From: Actinomadura luzonensis
GTDB taxonomy: Bacteria > Actinomycetota > Actinomycetes > Streptosporangiales > Streptosporangiaceae
Direction of reading: 5' to 3'
DNA length: 64,000 bases
Assembly: GCF_022664455.2 (NCBI RefSeq)
Contig: NZ_JAKRKC020000003.1
Location: forward strand, 310,001-374,000
Shown: positions 24,465-32,434 of the stretch, in pieces
Layout of the letters: each line of letters opens with the position of its first letter
Position numbering within the stretch: position 1 is the stretch's first letter
Notes under the pieces: generated by a model
The model's database searches: none
What the model saw: only the letters and a program-made list of their open reading frames with translations
Told to the model about the DNA's origin: nothing
Position numbers and translations under genes: made by a program

Positions 24465-25879
24465 CGCGCGGACCTCGCCATCCGTCCGAGAAGCTGGTAC
24501 GTCGCCGCCACGCCGCCCCAGAGCAGCAGCGCCGTGAACGTGGTGCGCGCCCCCCACCCCGCGGCCGTGACGCACACGAGCGCGGTCCGCTCGCCGATCG
24601 GCAGCACGATCATGCGCTTCAGCCAGCGCGCCACCGGCAGCCGCTCGACCCGCCGGGCGAGCGCGAGCAGGCCGCGCGGCGCGGCGGCGTCGGCCGACTC
24701 GCGGAGCGAGCGGGCCGGGCGCGCCCAGGACACGCCGTCGCCGGCGGCGTCGGCCAGGGCGCCGGCGAAGGAGTGGTCGAGGGCGTGCCGGACGGCCTGG
24801 AGGATCATCGCGGCCACGGCGAGGCGCCAGATGCCGGGGTCGGGGCTGCCGAAGGCGAGCCCGGCGTAGACGACGTACTCCTTCAGCCGGTCGGCCATGC
24901 CGTCCACCCAGGCCCCGAGCGGGGAGAACGTGCGGGTGTAGCGGGCGAGCTGGCCGTCCAGGCAGTCGAGCGCGAACGACAGGTAGAACAGCGCCGCGCC
25001 GAGCAGCCGGCCGCCCGGGGTGCCGGCCGAGAACCACACGGCCGCCAGCGCGGCCAGCCCGATCGAGACGCCGGTGACCGTGTTGGGGGTGAGCTTGAGC
25101 CGGGCGGCGGGCTTGATCAGGTAGCGCGTCCAGGTGGAGACGAAGAAGGTGGCGAAGAAGCCGTCGTCGTCCTTGACCGAGGTGTCGAGCCTGACGCGGT
25201 CCTCGTCCACCTCGGCCAGCCGCTCGATCGCCACGTCGGCGGCGTGCTGGCCGGTGACCCGGTCGGCGTGCAGCGGGCCGAGCGGGGCCGCGCGGACCTT
25301 CACGCCGCTGCGCACCAGGCCGACCAGCAGCAGGTCGACGGCCTCGACAGGGGTGACCGGGCCGAGCTTGCCGCCGTCGGCGAGCTCGGCCAGCTCCTCG
25401 GCGACCTCGGCGAGCGTGCCGAGGTCGGGCCGGGCGGTCTGGAGCAGGCCGCGGAAGGTGGCGTTGGCCTCGGGCACGATGTGGAACGAGCTGCCGGCGG
25501 CGACGACCGTGCCGGCCTCGGCGCGGACGGGCGGCCGCAGCGGGCCGGGGGTGGCCTCCAGCGAGACCAGCGCGCCGGTGTCGTGCGCGGGGTGCTCCAG
25601 CAGCAGCGCCAGCGCCTCGGTGTGGGCCACGAGGTCGGCGGGCAGCAGCGCGACCGCGCTCACGGCGGTCCTGGCGATCTTGGCGACGCCCCTGAGGTCG
25701 GCGCCGAGGCCGCCGCCGGGCGTCAGCACCTGCACCTCGCCGACGGGCAGGGTGTCGAGCTGGCCGCCGAGACGGTCGAGCAGCGTGCCGTGCGGGCAGG
25801 AGAGCCGGCTCGCCGGGGTGGTGGCGAGCAGGACGACCGCCGTGGCCGCGGGGTCGCGGGTGGTCAACGAGTCGGGCAA
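24461..25879 (-). CDS. Two-domain CDP-alcohol phosphotransferase with degenerate nucleotidyltransferase-like N-terminus
   Basis: 472 residues. Residues 1 to about 240 have the strand-helix rhythm of a nucleotidyltransferase, but the first motif (VVLLATTPASRL) lacks the LAAGxGxR loop, so this half is probably not catalytic. Residues about 250-470 form a six-span CDP-alcohol phosphotransferase with a complete motif: DCLDGQLARYTRTFSPLGAW followed by VDGMAD, including the last Asp. The architecture recalls the archaeal fused inositol-phosphate cytidylyltransferase/di-myo-inositol-phosphate-phosphate synthase. The separate intact nucleotidyltransferase at 23013-23747 may supply the missing activity. 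First gene of the minus-strand set, divergent from the TarI-like gene by 111 bp. Confidence 0.83.
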   Translation of the reverse strand: MPDSLTTRDPAATAVVLLATTPASRLSCPHGTLLDRLGGQLDTLPVGEVQVLTPGGGLGADLRGVAKIARTAVSAVALLPADLVAHTEALALLLEHPAHDTGALVSLEATPGPLRPPVRAEAGTVVAAGSSFHIVPEANATFRGLLQTARPDLGTLAEVAEELAELADGGKLGPVTPVEAVDLLLVGLVRSGVKVRAAPLGPLHADRVTGQHAADVAIERLAEVDEDRVRLDTSVKDDDGFFATFFVSTWTRYLIKPAARLKLTPNTVTGVSIGLAALAAVWFSAGTPGGRLLGAALFYLSFALDCLDGQLARYTRTFSPLGAWVDGMADRLKEYVVYAGLAFGSPDPGIWRLAVAAMILQAVRHALDHSFAGALADAAGDGVSWARPARSLRESADAAAPRGLLALARRVERLPVARWLKRMIVLPIGERTALVCVTAAGWGARTTFTALLLWGGVAATYQLLGRMARSAR

Positions 25880-25990
25880 AGCGCAGGTCTCCTACCGGTC
25901 GGGCGGGAGTGCGTGGACTGGGGGGTGCGTAGCCTCAGCGTAGCGACCGGTCAACGCGATATCACGGAACAGGACCGTTACCCTCGCCGT

Positions 25991-26716
25991 ATGGATTCAC
26001 GGTCGGTTGGCGTGCTCCTCGCGGGCGGGGTGGGGCAGCGGGTGGGCCTGGCCCTGCCCAAGCAGCTCGTCGAGGTGGCGGGGAGGACGATCCTGGAGCA
26101 CTCGCTGGCGGTCTTCGAGGGCGCGCCGGAGATCGACGAGATCGTGGTGCTGATGACGCCGGGTCACACCGCCCGGGCGCGGGAGATCGTGGAGCGAGGC
26201 GGCTACCGCAAGGTGAGCAAGATCGTGGAGGGGGGCGCGAGCCGCACGGAGAGCACGTGGCGGGCGTTGCAGGCGCTCGGCACCGAGGAGTGCGACGTGC
26301 TGCTGCACGACGCCGTACGGCCCCTCCTGGAGCCCAGGATCATCACCGAGTGCGTCGCAGCCCTCCGCACCCACCGGGCCGTCAACGTGGCGATCCCGAG
26401 CTCCGACACGGTCTTCGTGGCCGCGCCCGGGCCGGGCGGCGAGGTCGTCGGCGAGGTGCTGGACCGGGCGCTGCTGCGGCGCAGCCAGACGCCGCAGTGC
26501 TTCAAGCTGTCGGTGATCCGCGAGGCGTACGAGCGGGCGCTGGCCGACCCCGAGTTCGCCGGCCGCCCGGCCACCGACGACTGCGGGGTCGTGCTGCGCT
26601 ACCTGCCGGAGGTGCCGATCCACCTGGTGGCGGGCAGCGAGCGCAACATCAAGGTCACCCATCCGGCCGACCTGCGCATCGCCGAGCTGCTGTTCAAGCT
26701 GGCCGCCGAGGCATAA
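25991..26716 (+). CDS. IspD/TarI-family cytidylyltransferase
   Basis: 241 residues. Motifs: VLLAGGVGQRVGLALPKQLVEVAG (CTP-binding loop), LLHDAVRPLLE, RRSQTPQCFK, ATDDCGVVLRYL and GSERNIKVTHPADLRIAE. These fit both IspD (2-C-methylerythritol-4-phosphate) and TarI (ribitol-5-phosphate). The next gene is a CDP-glycerol-type polymerase, so TarI-like synthesis of a CDP-polyol for an envelope polymer is favoured; actinomycete ispD is usually next to ispF, which is absent here. Start ATG. Confidence 0.85.
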   Translation: MDSRSVGVLLAGGVGQRVGLALPKQLVEVAGRTILEHSLAVFEGAPEIDEIVVLMTPGHTARAREIVERGGYRKVSKIVEGGASRTESTWRALQALGTEECDVLLHDAVRPLLEPRIITECVAALRTHRAVNVAIPSSDTVFVAAPGPGGEVVGEVLDRALLRRSQTPQCFKLSVIREAYERALADPEFAGRPATDDCGVVLRYLPEVPIHLVAGSERNIKVTHPADLRIAELLFKLAAEA

Positions 26717-26799
26717 GGGGCCAATCCGCCGCCATCAGGGCACACGACAGACGGTGGCGTGGACGGCGCTTGACCCGGCGCTTGTTACCGTGCGATCAC

Positions 26800-28536
26800 A
26801 TGAGGAGACTCATCGTGCTCGCGGCGCTGCTGGGCTGCTATCCGGCGCTGCTGGTCGCGGCGCTGTGGCCGGCGCCGCTGGTGTTCGGGGCGGTGGCGCT
26901 GGCGTCGTACGCCGCCGAGTACGCCGCTCCCCGCCTGGCCAGGCGGGCCGCCGAGCTGCCCGGCCGGGTGCACCTCGGGGTCACGCTGCGCTTCGCGGCC
27001 CGCGAGACGGCGGCGCTGCTGCTGGTGGCACGCACCGCCGGGGCGGGCTCGGCGTGGTTCGTGGCGCTGGCGGTCGCGATGTTCGGCGTCCACGGGGTGC
27101 GGGCCGCGCACACCGGGCTGGCGCTGCGGCTGCGGCAGACGCTCGCCCACATGCCGATCACCACGCGCAACCTCGACGTGTCGGCCCTCCGCATCCCCAG
27201 GATGCCGCCGGGCTGGCTGCGCGACCCGCGCAGCATGCGCTTCCTCTACCTGGACGCGCTGCCCGTCCTCGCGGCCGTGCAGGGCGCGGTGGCGGCCTGC
27301 TGGGGCGCGGCGGTGGCGCTCGCCGCCGGCCTGGCCGGGGCGTTCGCGCTCGTCCCGTACGTGCGCCGCGCCCGCCCCCTCACCGACCGGGCGCGGGTGA
27401 TCGAGGTCGTCGGCGAGCAGGTGGCCGCCCACCGCCCGGAGGTCATCCTGTACTTCTCCGGCGCGACGGCCGCCGCCTACCAGGCCCGGATGTGGCTGCC
27501 GGTGCTGGAGCGCCTGAACCGGCGGGCCATCGTGGTGCTGCGGGAGCGCGGCATGGCCCAGCACCTGGAGCCGTCGTCGCTGCCGATGGTGTGCATCCCG
27601 TCTGCCGCCGACCTGATGAGCTTCCGCGCCCTGTTCAGCGCCAAGCTCTGCCTGTACGTCTCCAACGTCGGCCGCAACGTCCACATGCTGCGCATCCCGA
27701 CGCTGCGCAGCGCCTTCCTCAACCACGGCGACAGCGACAAGGAGGCGTCGTTCAACCCGTTCTCGCGGGTCTACGACGAGGTGTGGGTGGCCGGGCCGGC
27801 CGGGCGGGACCGCTACCGGCGCGCCAAGGTCGGCGTGCGCGACGAGTGCATCCACGAGGTCGGCCGCCCGCAGTTGCAGGGCATCTCCACCGAGGGGCCC
27901 GGCCTGCCGCACCGGACCGTGCTCTACGCCCCCACCTGGGAGGGCTGGAACGACGACCTGTTCCACACCTCGCTGATCACGATGGGCCCGCGGCTGGTGC
28001 GGGCGCTGCTCGACCACGACCCGCCGCTGCGGGTGATCTACAAGCCGCACCCGCTGACCGGGCACCGCGACAAGGCCGCCCTGCGGGCGCACCGCAGGAT
28101 CGTCGCGATGATGGAGGCGGCCGAGCTGGCCGAGTCGAAGGCCCGGCACCCCTCGCGGGCCGAGGCGGGCGGGACACGCGTGCGGCACCTGGTGGTCACC
28201 GGCCCGCAGCCGCACCTGTACGAGTGCTTCAACCAGTGCGACCTGCTGATCAGCGACATCTCCAGCGTGGTCGCCGACTTCCTGGCCAGCGAGAAGCCGT
28301 ACGCGGTGACGAACGTCGCGGGGCTGCCCGAGCGCGCCTTCCACGAGCGCTATCCGAGCACCGAGGCGGGCGTGCTGCTGGGCGAGGACCTGGCCGGCCT
28401 CGCGGAGTTCCTGGACGGGGAGGACACCCTGGCCCGGGCGCGGATCAAGCTGCGCAGCTACCTGCTCGGGCCGGAGTACCCGGACGCGATGACCCGCTTC
28501 AGCGCGGCCGTGGAGCGGGTCATCGCGGAGTCATGA
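26800..28536 (+). CDS. CDP-glycerol glycerophosphotransferase family protein (TagF/TarF-like)
   Basis: 578 residues. An unusual N-terminus of about 200 residues contains several hydrophobic spans, where TagF/TarL enzymes normally only attach peripherally. The catalytic part (about 205-578) has LNHGDSDKEASFNPF, with the acceptor-side His, VLYAPTWEGW, VIYKPHPLTG and LISDISSVVADFL, the donor-binding signature of this family. These enzymes polymerise polyol phosphates from CDP-glycerol or CDP-ribitol. ATG start, 83 bp after the cytidylyltransferase. Product not provable from sequence. Confidence 0.87.
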   Translation: MRRLIVLAALLGCYPALLVAALWPAPLVFGAVALASYAAEYAAPRLARRAAELPGRVHLGVTLRFAARETAALLLVARTAGAGSAWFVALAVAMFGVHGVRAAHTGLALRLRQTLAHMPITTRNLDVSALRIPRMPPGWLRDPRSMRFLYLDALPVLAAVQGAVAACWGAAVALAAGLAGAFALVPYVRRARPLTDRARVIEVVGEQVAAHRPEVILYFSGATAAAYQARMWLPVLERLNRRAIVVLRERGMAQHLEPSSLPMVCIPSAADLMSFRALFSAKLCLYVSNVGRNVHMLRIPTLRSAFLNHGDSDKEASFNPFSRVYDEVWVAGPAGRDRYRRAKVGVRDECIHEVGRPQLQGISTEGPGLPHRTVLYAPTWEGWNDDLFHTSLITMGPRLVRALLDHDPPLRVIYKPHPLTGHRDKAALRAHRRIVAMMEAAELAESKARHPSRAEAGGTRVRHLVVTGPQPHLYECFNQCDLLISDISSVVADFLASEKPYAVTNVAGLPERAFHERYPSTEAGVLLGEDLAGLAEFLDGEDTLARARIKLRSYLLGPEYPDAMTRFSAAVERVIAES

Positions 28537-28544
28537 GCGCGGGG

Positions 28545-29576
28545 TCATGAGCCGGGTGGCCGGGCCAGCTTGCGCGGGCTGGTGAGGAAGCCCCAGCCCC
28601 AGGAGCAGTGCATGGTGGCGTACACCAGCGGCAGCCGCAGCCGGGCGGGGAGGGGCAGGTGGCTGCCGGTCAGCGCCGAGCCGGCGACGATCGCGACGGC
28701 GTAGCCGCCGGGGACGATCAGCGCCAGGGGGAGGAACGGCGAGACGACCAGCCCCAGGATCATGGCCAGCACCGCGGCGGGCGGCGCGAGGTAGCGCAGG
28801 TTGATCGTGCCCTCGTGGGTGCGGGCGACCACCCGCCGCCAGCGGCCGTAGTGGAAGTACTGCTTGGCCAGGGCCCTGACGTTGGGCCGCGGCCGGTAGG
28901 AGACCCGCATGCGCGGCTGGAACCACACCAGGCCGCCGCTCTGGCGGATGCGGTGGTTCATCTCCCAGTCCTGGGCGCGTTGGAAGTGCTCGTCGTAGCC
29001 GCCCACCCGGTCGAGCGCGGCGCGGCGGAAGACGCCGAGGTAGACGGTGTCGGCGGGGCCCGCCGTGCCGCCCACGTGGAAGGCGGCGGCGCCCACGCCG
29101 ATCTTGGAGGTCATGGCGCAGGCCACGGCCTGCTCGAAGGGGCTGACGCCCTCCGCCGCCATGACCCCGCCGACGTTGTCGGCGCCGGTCTCGGCGAGCG
29201 TCTCGACCGCGATGCGCAGGTAGTCGGGGGGCAGCATGGCGTGCCCGTCGACCCTGGCGACGATGCCGTTGCGGGAGGCGGCGATCGCGGCGTTGAGCGC
29301 GTTGGGGGTGCGGCCGGTCGGGTTGGGCACGACGGTCACCCGGCGGTCGGCCGCCGCGATGGCGTCGGCGACCTCCTGGGTGCGGTCGTGGGACGGGCCC
29401 ACCGCGAGCACGACCTCGATCTCACCGGGGTAGTGCTGCGCGAGGACCATGTCGACGGCCTCGCGGAGGTGCCGCTCCTCGTTGAGGACCGGCATGATGA
29501 CGGAGATGGGGGGCCAGCCGCGCGTCTCCGCCGGCGCGTGCGGCGAGTCGGGGAACTGCTTCATGGCGGGGCTCAC
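28545..29576 (-). CDS. GT2-family glycosyltransferase with C-terminal membrane spans (ExoA-like)
   Basis: 343 residues. ISVIMPVLNEERHLREAVDMVL begins the GT-A fold, GIVARVDGHAMLPPDYL gives the DxD-type site (here DGH), and FQRAQDWEMNHRIRQSGG is the acceptor-side element. Two or three membrane spans lie near the C-terminus (about 265-310). The DGH variant is common in succinoglycan ExoA-like enzymes. The listed start is GTG; the ATG at 29564 four codons later is an alternative, and neither has a clear ribosome site. It converges on the glycerophosphotransferase with 8 bp between stops. Confidence 0.85.
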   Translation of the reverse strand: MSPAMKQFPDSPHAPAETRGWPPISVIMPVLNEERHLREAVDMVLAQHYPGEIEVVLAVGPSHDRTQEVADAIAAADRRVTVVPNPTGRTPNALNAAIAASRNGIVARVDGHAMLPPDYLRIAVETLAETGADNVGGVMAAEGVSPFEQAVACAMTSKIGVGAAAFHVGGTAGPADTVYLGVFRRAALDRVGGYDEHFQRAQDWEMNHRIRQSGGLVWFQPRMRVSYRPRPNVRALAKQYFHYGRWRRVVARTHEGTINLRYLAPPAAVLAMILGLVVSPFLPLALIVPGGYAVAIVAGSALTGSHLPLPARLRLPLVYATMHCSWGWGFLTSPRKLARPPGS

Positions 29577-29644
29577 GCTACTGTACCGGCGAGGGAGTCG
29601 GGCAATCGAAGGCCCGATCCCCGGGGTGACATGAGGGGGACGGG

Positions 29645-31093
29645 ATGCGCGACCCGGGCGAGGAGGAGGACGCCGGAGTGCTCGTGGGCGGGGACGCCTA
29701 CGGGGGCGTCCGGCTCGCGCCGGCCCGTGCCCGCCGGCCGCCCAGGCGCAGCGCCAAGGCGCGGCGGCGCAACGTGCTGGTCGCCGGGTTCCTGTCCACG
29801 TGCGTGCTGGTCACCACGGGCGTGGTGTGGGCGACCCCGCGCCAGATCGGCACGGTCGACGCGGGCGTCACCGAGCCCGTGGCGAGCGGCGGCGCCGAGA
29901 ACATCCTGCTCGTCGGCGTCGACAAGCGCGACGACCTCACCCGCCAGCAGCAGAACCGGCTCAAGCTGGGCCGCGAGGTCGGCCAGCGCACCGACACGAT
30001 GATGGTCATCCACCTGTCGGAGGACCACCGCAAGGTCACCGTCGTGAGCCTGCCGCGCGACACCTGGACGACGATCCCGGGCAAGGGCGAGCACAAGATC
30101 AACTCGGCGTACCAGTTCGGCGGCCCCAAGCTCGCCAAGCAGACCGTCGAGGCCGCCACCGGGCTGCGGATCAACCGCTACATCGAGGTCAACATCCTCG
30201 GCTTCATCGACGTGGTCGACTCCCTGGGCGGCGTCACCGTGTGCACGCCGGTGCCGATCAACGACCCGAAGATCGCGCTCAACCTGCCGGCCGGCACCCA
30301 CCAGCTCGACGGCGTGCAGGCCCTCATGTACGCCCGCACCCGCGCGACGGCCCGCTCCGACCTCGACCGCATCGACCGCCAGCAGCAGGTCATCTCGGCC
30401 CTGCTCAACCGGGCGCTGAGCGCCGACACACTGAGCAACCCGGCCAAGCTGGCCTCCTTCGTCAACTCCACCCTGAGCACGGTCAAGGTCGACCCGGACG
30501 ACGGCCTGGTCGACCTCGCCACGCAGATGCGCGACGTCTCGCTGCAGGACGTGAGCTTCGCCGACGTGCCGCTGGCCGACGTCAACTTCCACGCGCCCAC
30601 GGGCGAGTCGGCGGTGTTGTGGGACAAGCAGGCGGCCAAGGACCTGTTCGCCAGGATCGACGGCGACCAGGACCTCTCCAGGCCGACGCCCAGCGCCGCC
30701 GCCACGCCGTCGGCCAGGCCGTCCGCGCTCGCGCCCGGCGCGATCACGGTCACGGTCAAGAACGGCACGCTCATCACCGGCCTCGGCGCCCGCACGAAGA
30801 CGGCGCTGGTCGACTACGGCTTCAAGGTCCCGGACGAGCCGGGCAACACCTCCAAGAAGGACTACAAGAAGACGCTGGTCCGCTACGCCGAGGGCCAGGA
30901 GGCCGCCGCCCGCGTGGTGGCCGCCGCCATCCCGGGCGCGGAGCTGAAGAAGGCGGACGTGAAGGGCGTCGAGGTCATCGTGGGCAGCGACCAGCCGAAA
31001 ATCCTGAAACAGAAGTCGTCAACGGTTCCAACTGCGAAACCCGGCGTTACACCAACCACCAAAACGGCAATGCAGAACATATGTAAGAAATAG
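29645..31093 (+). CDS. LCP family cell-wall glycopolymer ligase, second copy
   Basis: 482 residues, ATG start with GGGGGACGGG just upstream. Basic cytoplasmic N-terminus, one membrane span (about 43-64), then the LCP domain: ILLVGVDKRDDL, QRTDTMMVIHL, VVSLPRDTWTTI, HKINSAYQFGG and the Arg-rich ALMYARTRATARSDLDRIDRQQQ. A LytR_C-like domain starts near ITVTVKNGTLITGLG. The last about 30 residues are Thr/Lys-rich. It is the natural candidate to attach the polymer made by the TarI/TagF-like genes just upstream; inference from position. A STAS gene follows 34 bp downstream. Confidence 0.92.
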   Translation: MRDPGEEEDAGVLVGGDAYGGVRLAPARARRPPRRSAKARRRNVLVAGFLSTCVLVTTGVVWATPRQIGTVDAGVTEPVASGGAENILLVGVDKRDDLTRQQQNRLKLGREVGQRTDTMMVIHLSEDHRKVTVVSLPRDTWTTIPGKGEHKINSAYQFGGPKLAKQTVEAATGLRINRYIEVNILGFIDVVDSLGGVTVCTPVPINDPKIALNLPAGTHQLDGVQALMYARTRATARSDLDRIDRQQQVISALLNRALSADTLSNPAKLASFVNSTLSTVKVDPDDGLVDLATQMRDVSLQDVSFADVPLADVNFHAPTGESAVLWDKQAAKDLFARIDGDQDLSRPTPSAAATPSARPSALAPGAITVTVKNGTLITGLGARTKTALVDYGFKVPDEPGNTSKKDYKKTLVRYAEGQEAAARVVAAAIPGAELKKADVKGVEVIVGSDQPKILKQKSSTVPTAKPGVTPTTKTAMQNICKK

Positions 31094-31127
31094 GTATATC
31101 TCTCTGCATGTCGGGCAGGTGACACCC

Positions 31128-31475
31128 ATGGTGGTCAGGTATTGGCGGGAGGACCCCTGCACTGTGTTGCACGTCGTCGGCGATCTCGATGTGGCCGCCG
31201 CGCCCCGGCTCCGCGCCGAGCTGGAGCAGGCCATCGCCGAGGCGGACCCCCCTAATCTCGTTCTCGATCTGACGGAGGTGCCGTTCTGCGATTCCGTCGG
31301 GCTGGGCGTGCTGGTGGCCACGCTCAACCAGATCCAGCACATGCGCGGGCGCATGATCCTGGTGCTGGCGCCCGGCATGATCAAGCACCTGTTGACGATC
31401 ACTAACCTCGACCGGCACTTCGAGACCACGGACTCGATGACGGCGGCCAGGAGCGCACTCGGCGCCGCCGCGTGA
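31128..31475 (+). CDS. Anti-sigma factor antagonist (STAS domain, SpoIIAA/RsbV-like)
   Basis: 115 residues. LHVVGDLDVAAAPRLRAEL starts the STAS fold and LVLDLTEVPFCDSVGLGVLV contains the phosphorylatable Ser of the D-S-x-G-L motif. Such proteins bind and neutralise an anti-sigma kinase when unphosphorylated; no partner kinase or sigma gene is nearby. The ATG at 31128 is preferred because AGGTGA lies just before it; a GTG nine bases upstream overlaps that site. Confidence 0.88.
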   Translation: MVVRYWREDPCTVLHVVGDLDVAAAPRLRAELEQAIAEADPPNLVLDLTEVPFCDSVGLGVLVATLNQIQHMRGRMILVLAPGMIKHLLTITNLDRHFETTDSMTAARSALGAAA

Positions 31476-31603
31476 CACCACTGCGCCACCCGCCGGCACC
31501 GAACGCGGCATAAAACGCCTCCGGCGCGCGCTGCATGGACATCGTCATGTTCGTGCGGGGCGCGCCTGCCGGGCGGCCCCCGCGGAGGTGTGGAGGCTTC
31601 ACG

Positions 31604-32434
31604 GTGTTCGAGCGGTTCCCCGAACCCGGACGGTCCCAGCTCGCCGCCGCCCGCGACGAGGGCAGGACGCGGCCCGAGTGGTGCTTCGCCGAGGGCCAGG
31701 CCCGCCTGGCCTACTGGGCGCCCTTCCCCGGCGCGCCGCCGGCGGTCGTGTGGCAGTTCGACCCGGGCCCCGACCCGGTCGCCGCCGCCGGCCTGCTGCG
31801 CCGCAGCCGCGCGGCGATGGGCCTGGACAAGATCATCTGCGACATCCCCCTCCAGCCCGGACTCACCCCCGACGTGGACCGCGCGGTCGAGCACGAGGCC
31901 CTGACCCTGGCCGGGTTCGAGATGGCGGTCGAGCGGCTGGCGCTGGAGTGGACGGCCGGCACCGACCTGCCGCCCGACCCCGGGCGGCTGACGTACCGGC
32001 CGGCCCGCCGGCTGCCCGCCGCCGAGGTGATCGACCTGCTCGTCCGCATCTCGCGCGGCTCGCTCGACCACGACACCCGCGTCGAGGTCGCCCGCAGCGG
32101 CGAGGCCGCCGAGGCCCGCTGGATGTACGACGACCTGACCGCCCGCAAGGGCAAGCCCGGCTGGTTCGTGATCGGCTACCTCGGCGACTCCCCGGTGGGC
32201 CTGGTCGCCCCCGACGACTACTCCATCGCCTACATCGGCGTCGTCCCCGAGCACCGGGGCCGCCGCTACGTGGACGACCTCCTGGCCCGCGGCACCCGCA
32301 CGCTCGCCGAGGCCGGGCTGCCGCGCGTGGCCGCCGCCACCGACGCCGGCAACGTCCCCTCTGCCAACGCCTTCCTCCGTGCCGGATACTCGGTGGTCGG
32401 CCGGGTGTTCCGCTACTACTGGAGGAAGACGTGA
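31604..32434 (+). CDS. GNAT-family N-acetyltransferase
   Basis: 276 residues. The acetyl-CoA fold occupies the last about 140 residues: WFVIGYLGDSPVGLVAP, then IAYIGVVPEHRGRRYVDDLLARGT, the V-P-x-x-R-G-x-G/R-x-G/A loop that grips acetyl-CoA, and a closing NAFLRAGYSVVGR. The N-terminal half is less clear and may be a degenerate second GNAT unit. The GTG at 31604 is chosen because GGAGG lies seven bases upstream; an ATG at 31535 would add 23 residues without a ribosome site. Its stop overlaps the next gene's GTG start. Confidence 0.82.
   Translation: MFERFPEPGRSQLAAARDEGRTRPEWCFAEGQARLAYWAPFPGAPPAVVWQFDPGPDPVAAAGLLRRSRAAMGLDKIICDIPLQPGLTPDVDRAVEHEALTLAGFEMAVERLALEWTAGTDLPPDPGRLTYRPARRLPAAEVIDLLVRISRGSLDHDTRVEVARSGEAAEARWMYDDLTARKGKPGWFVIGYLGDSPVGLVAPDDYSIAYIGVVPEHRGRRYVDDLLARGTRTLAEAGLPRVAAATDAGNVPSANAFLRAGYSVVGRVFRYYWRKT

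Noticed and set aside
25991..26716. IspD of the non-mevalonate isoprenoid pathway
   Set aside because: Motifs allow it, but ispF or carD is not adjacent and the next gene is a CDP-glycerol-type polymerase, so TarI-like function is favoured; not excluded.
28531..28550. GTCATGAGC repeated at the junction of two convergent stop codons
   Set aside because: Each TCATGA gives stops on both strands, a neat coincidence, but too short to claim as a functional element.
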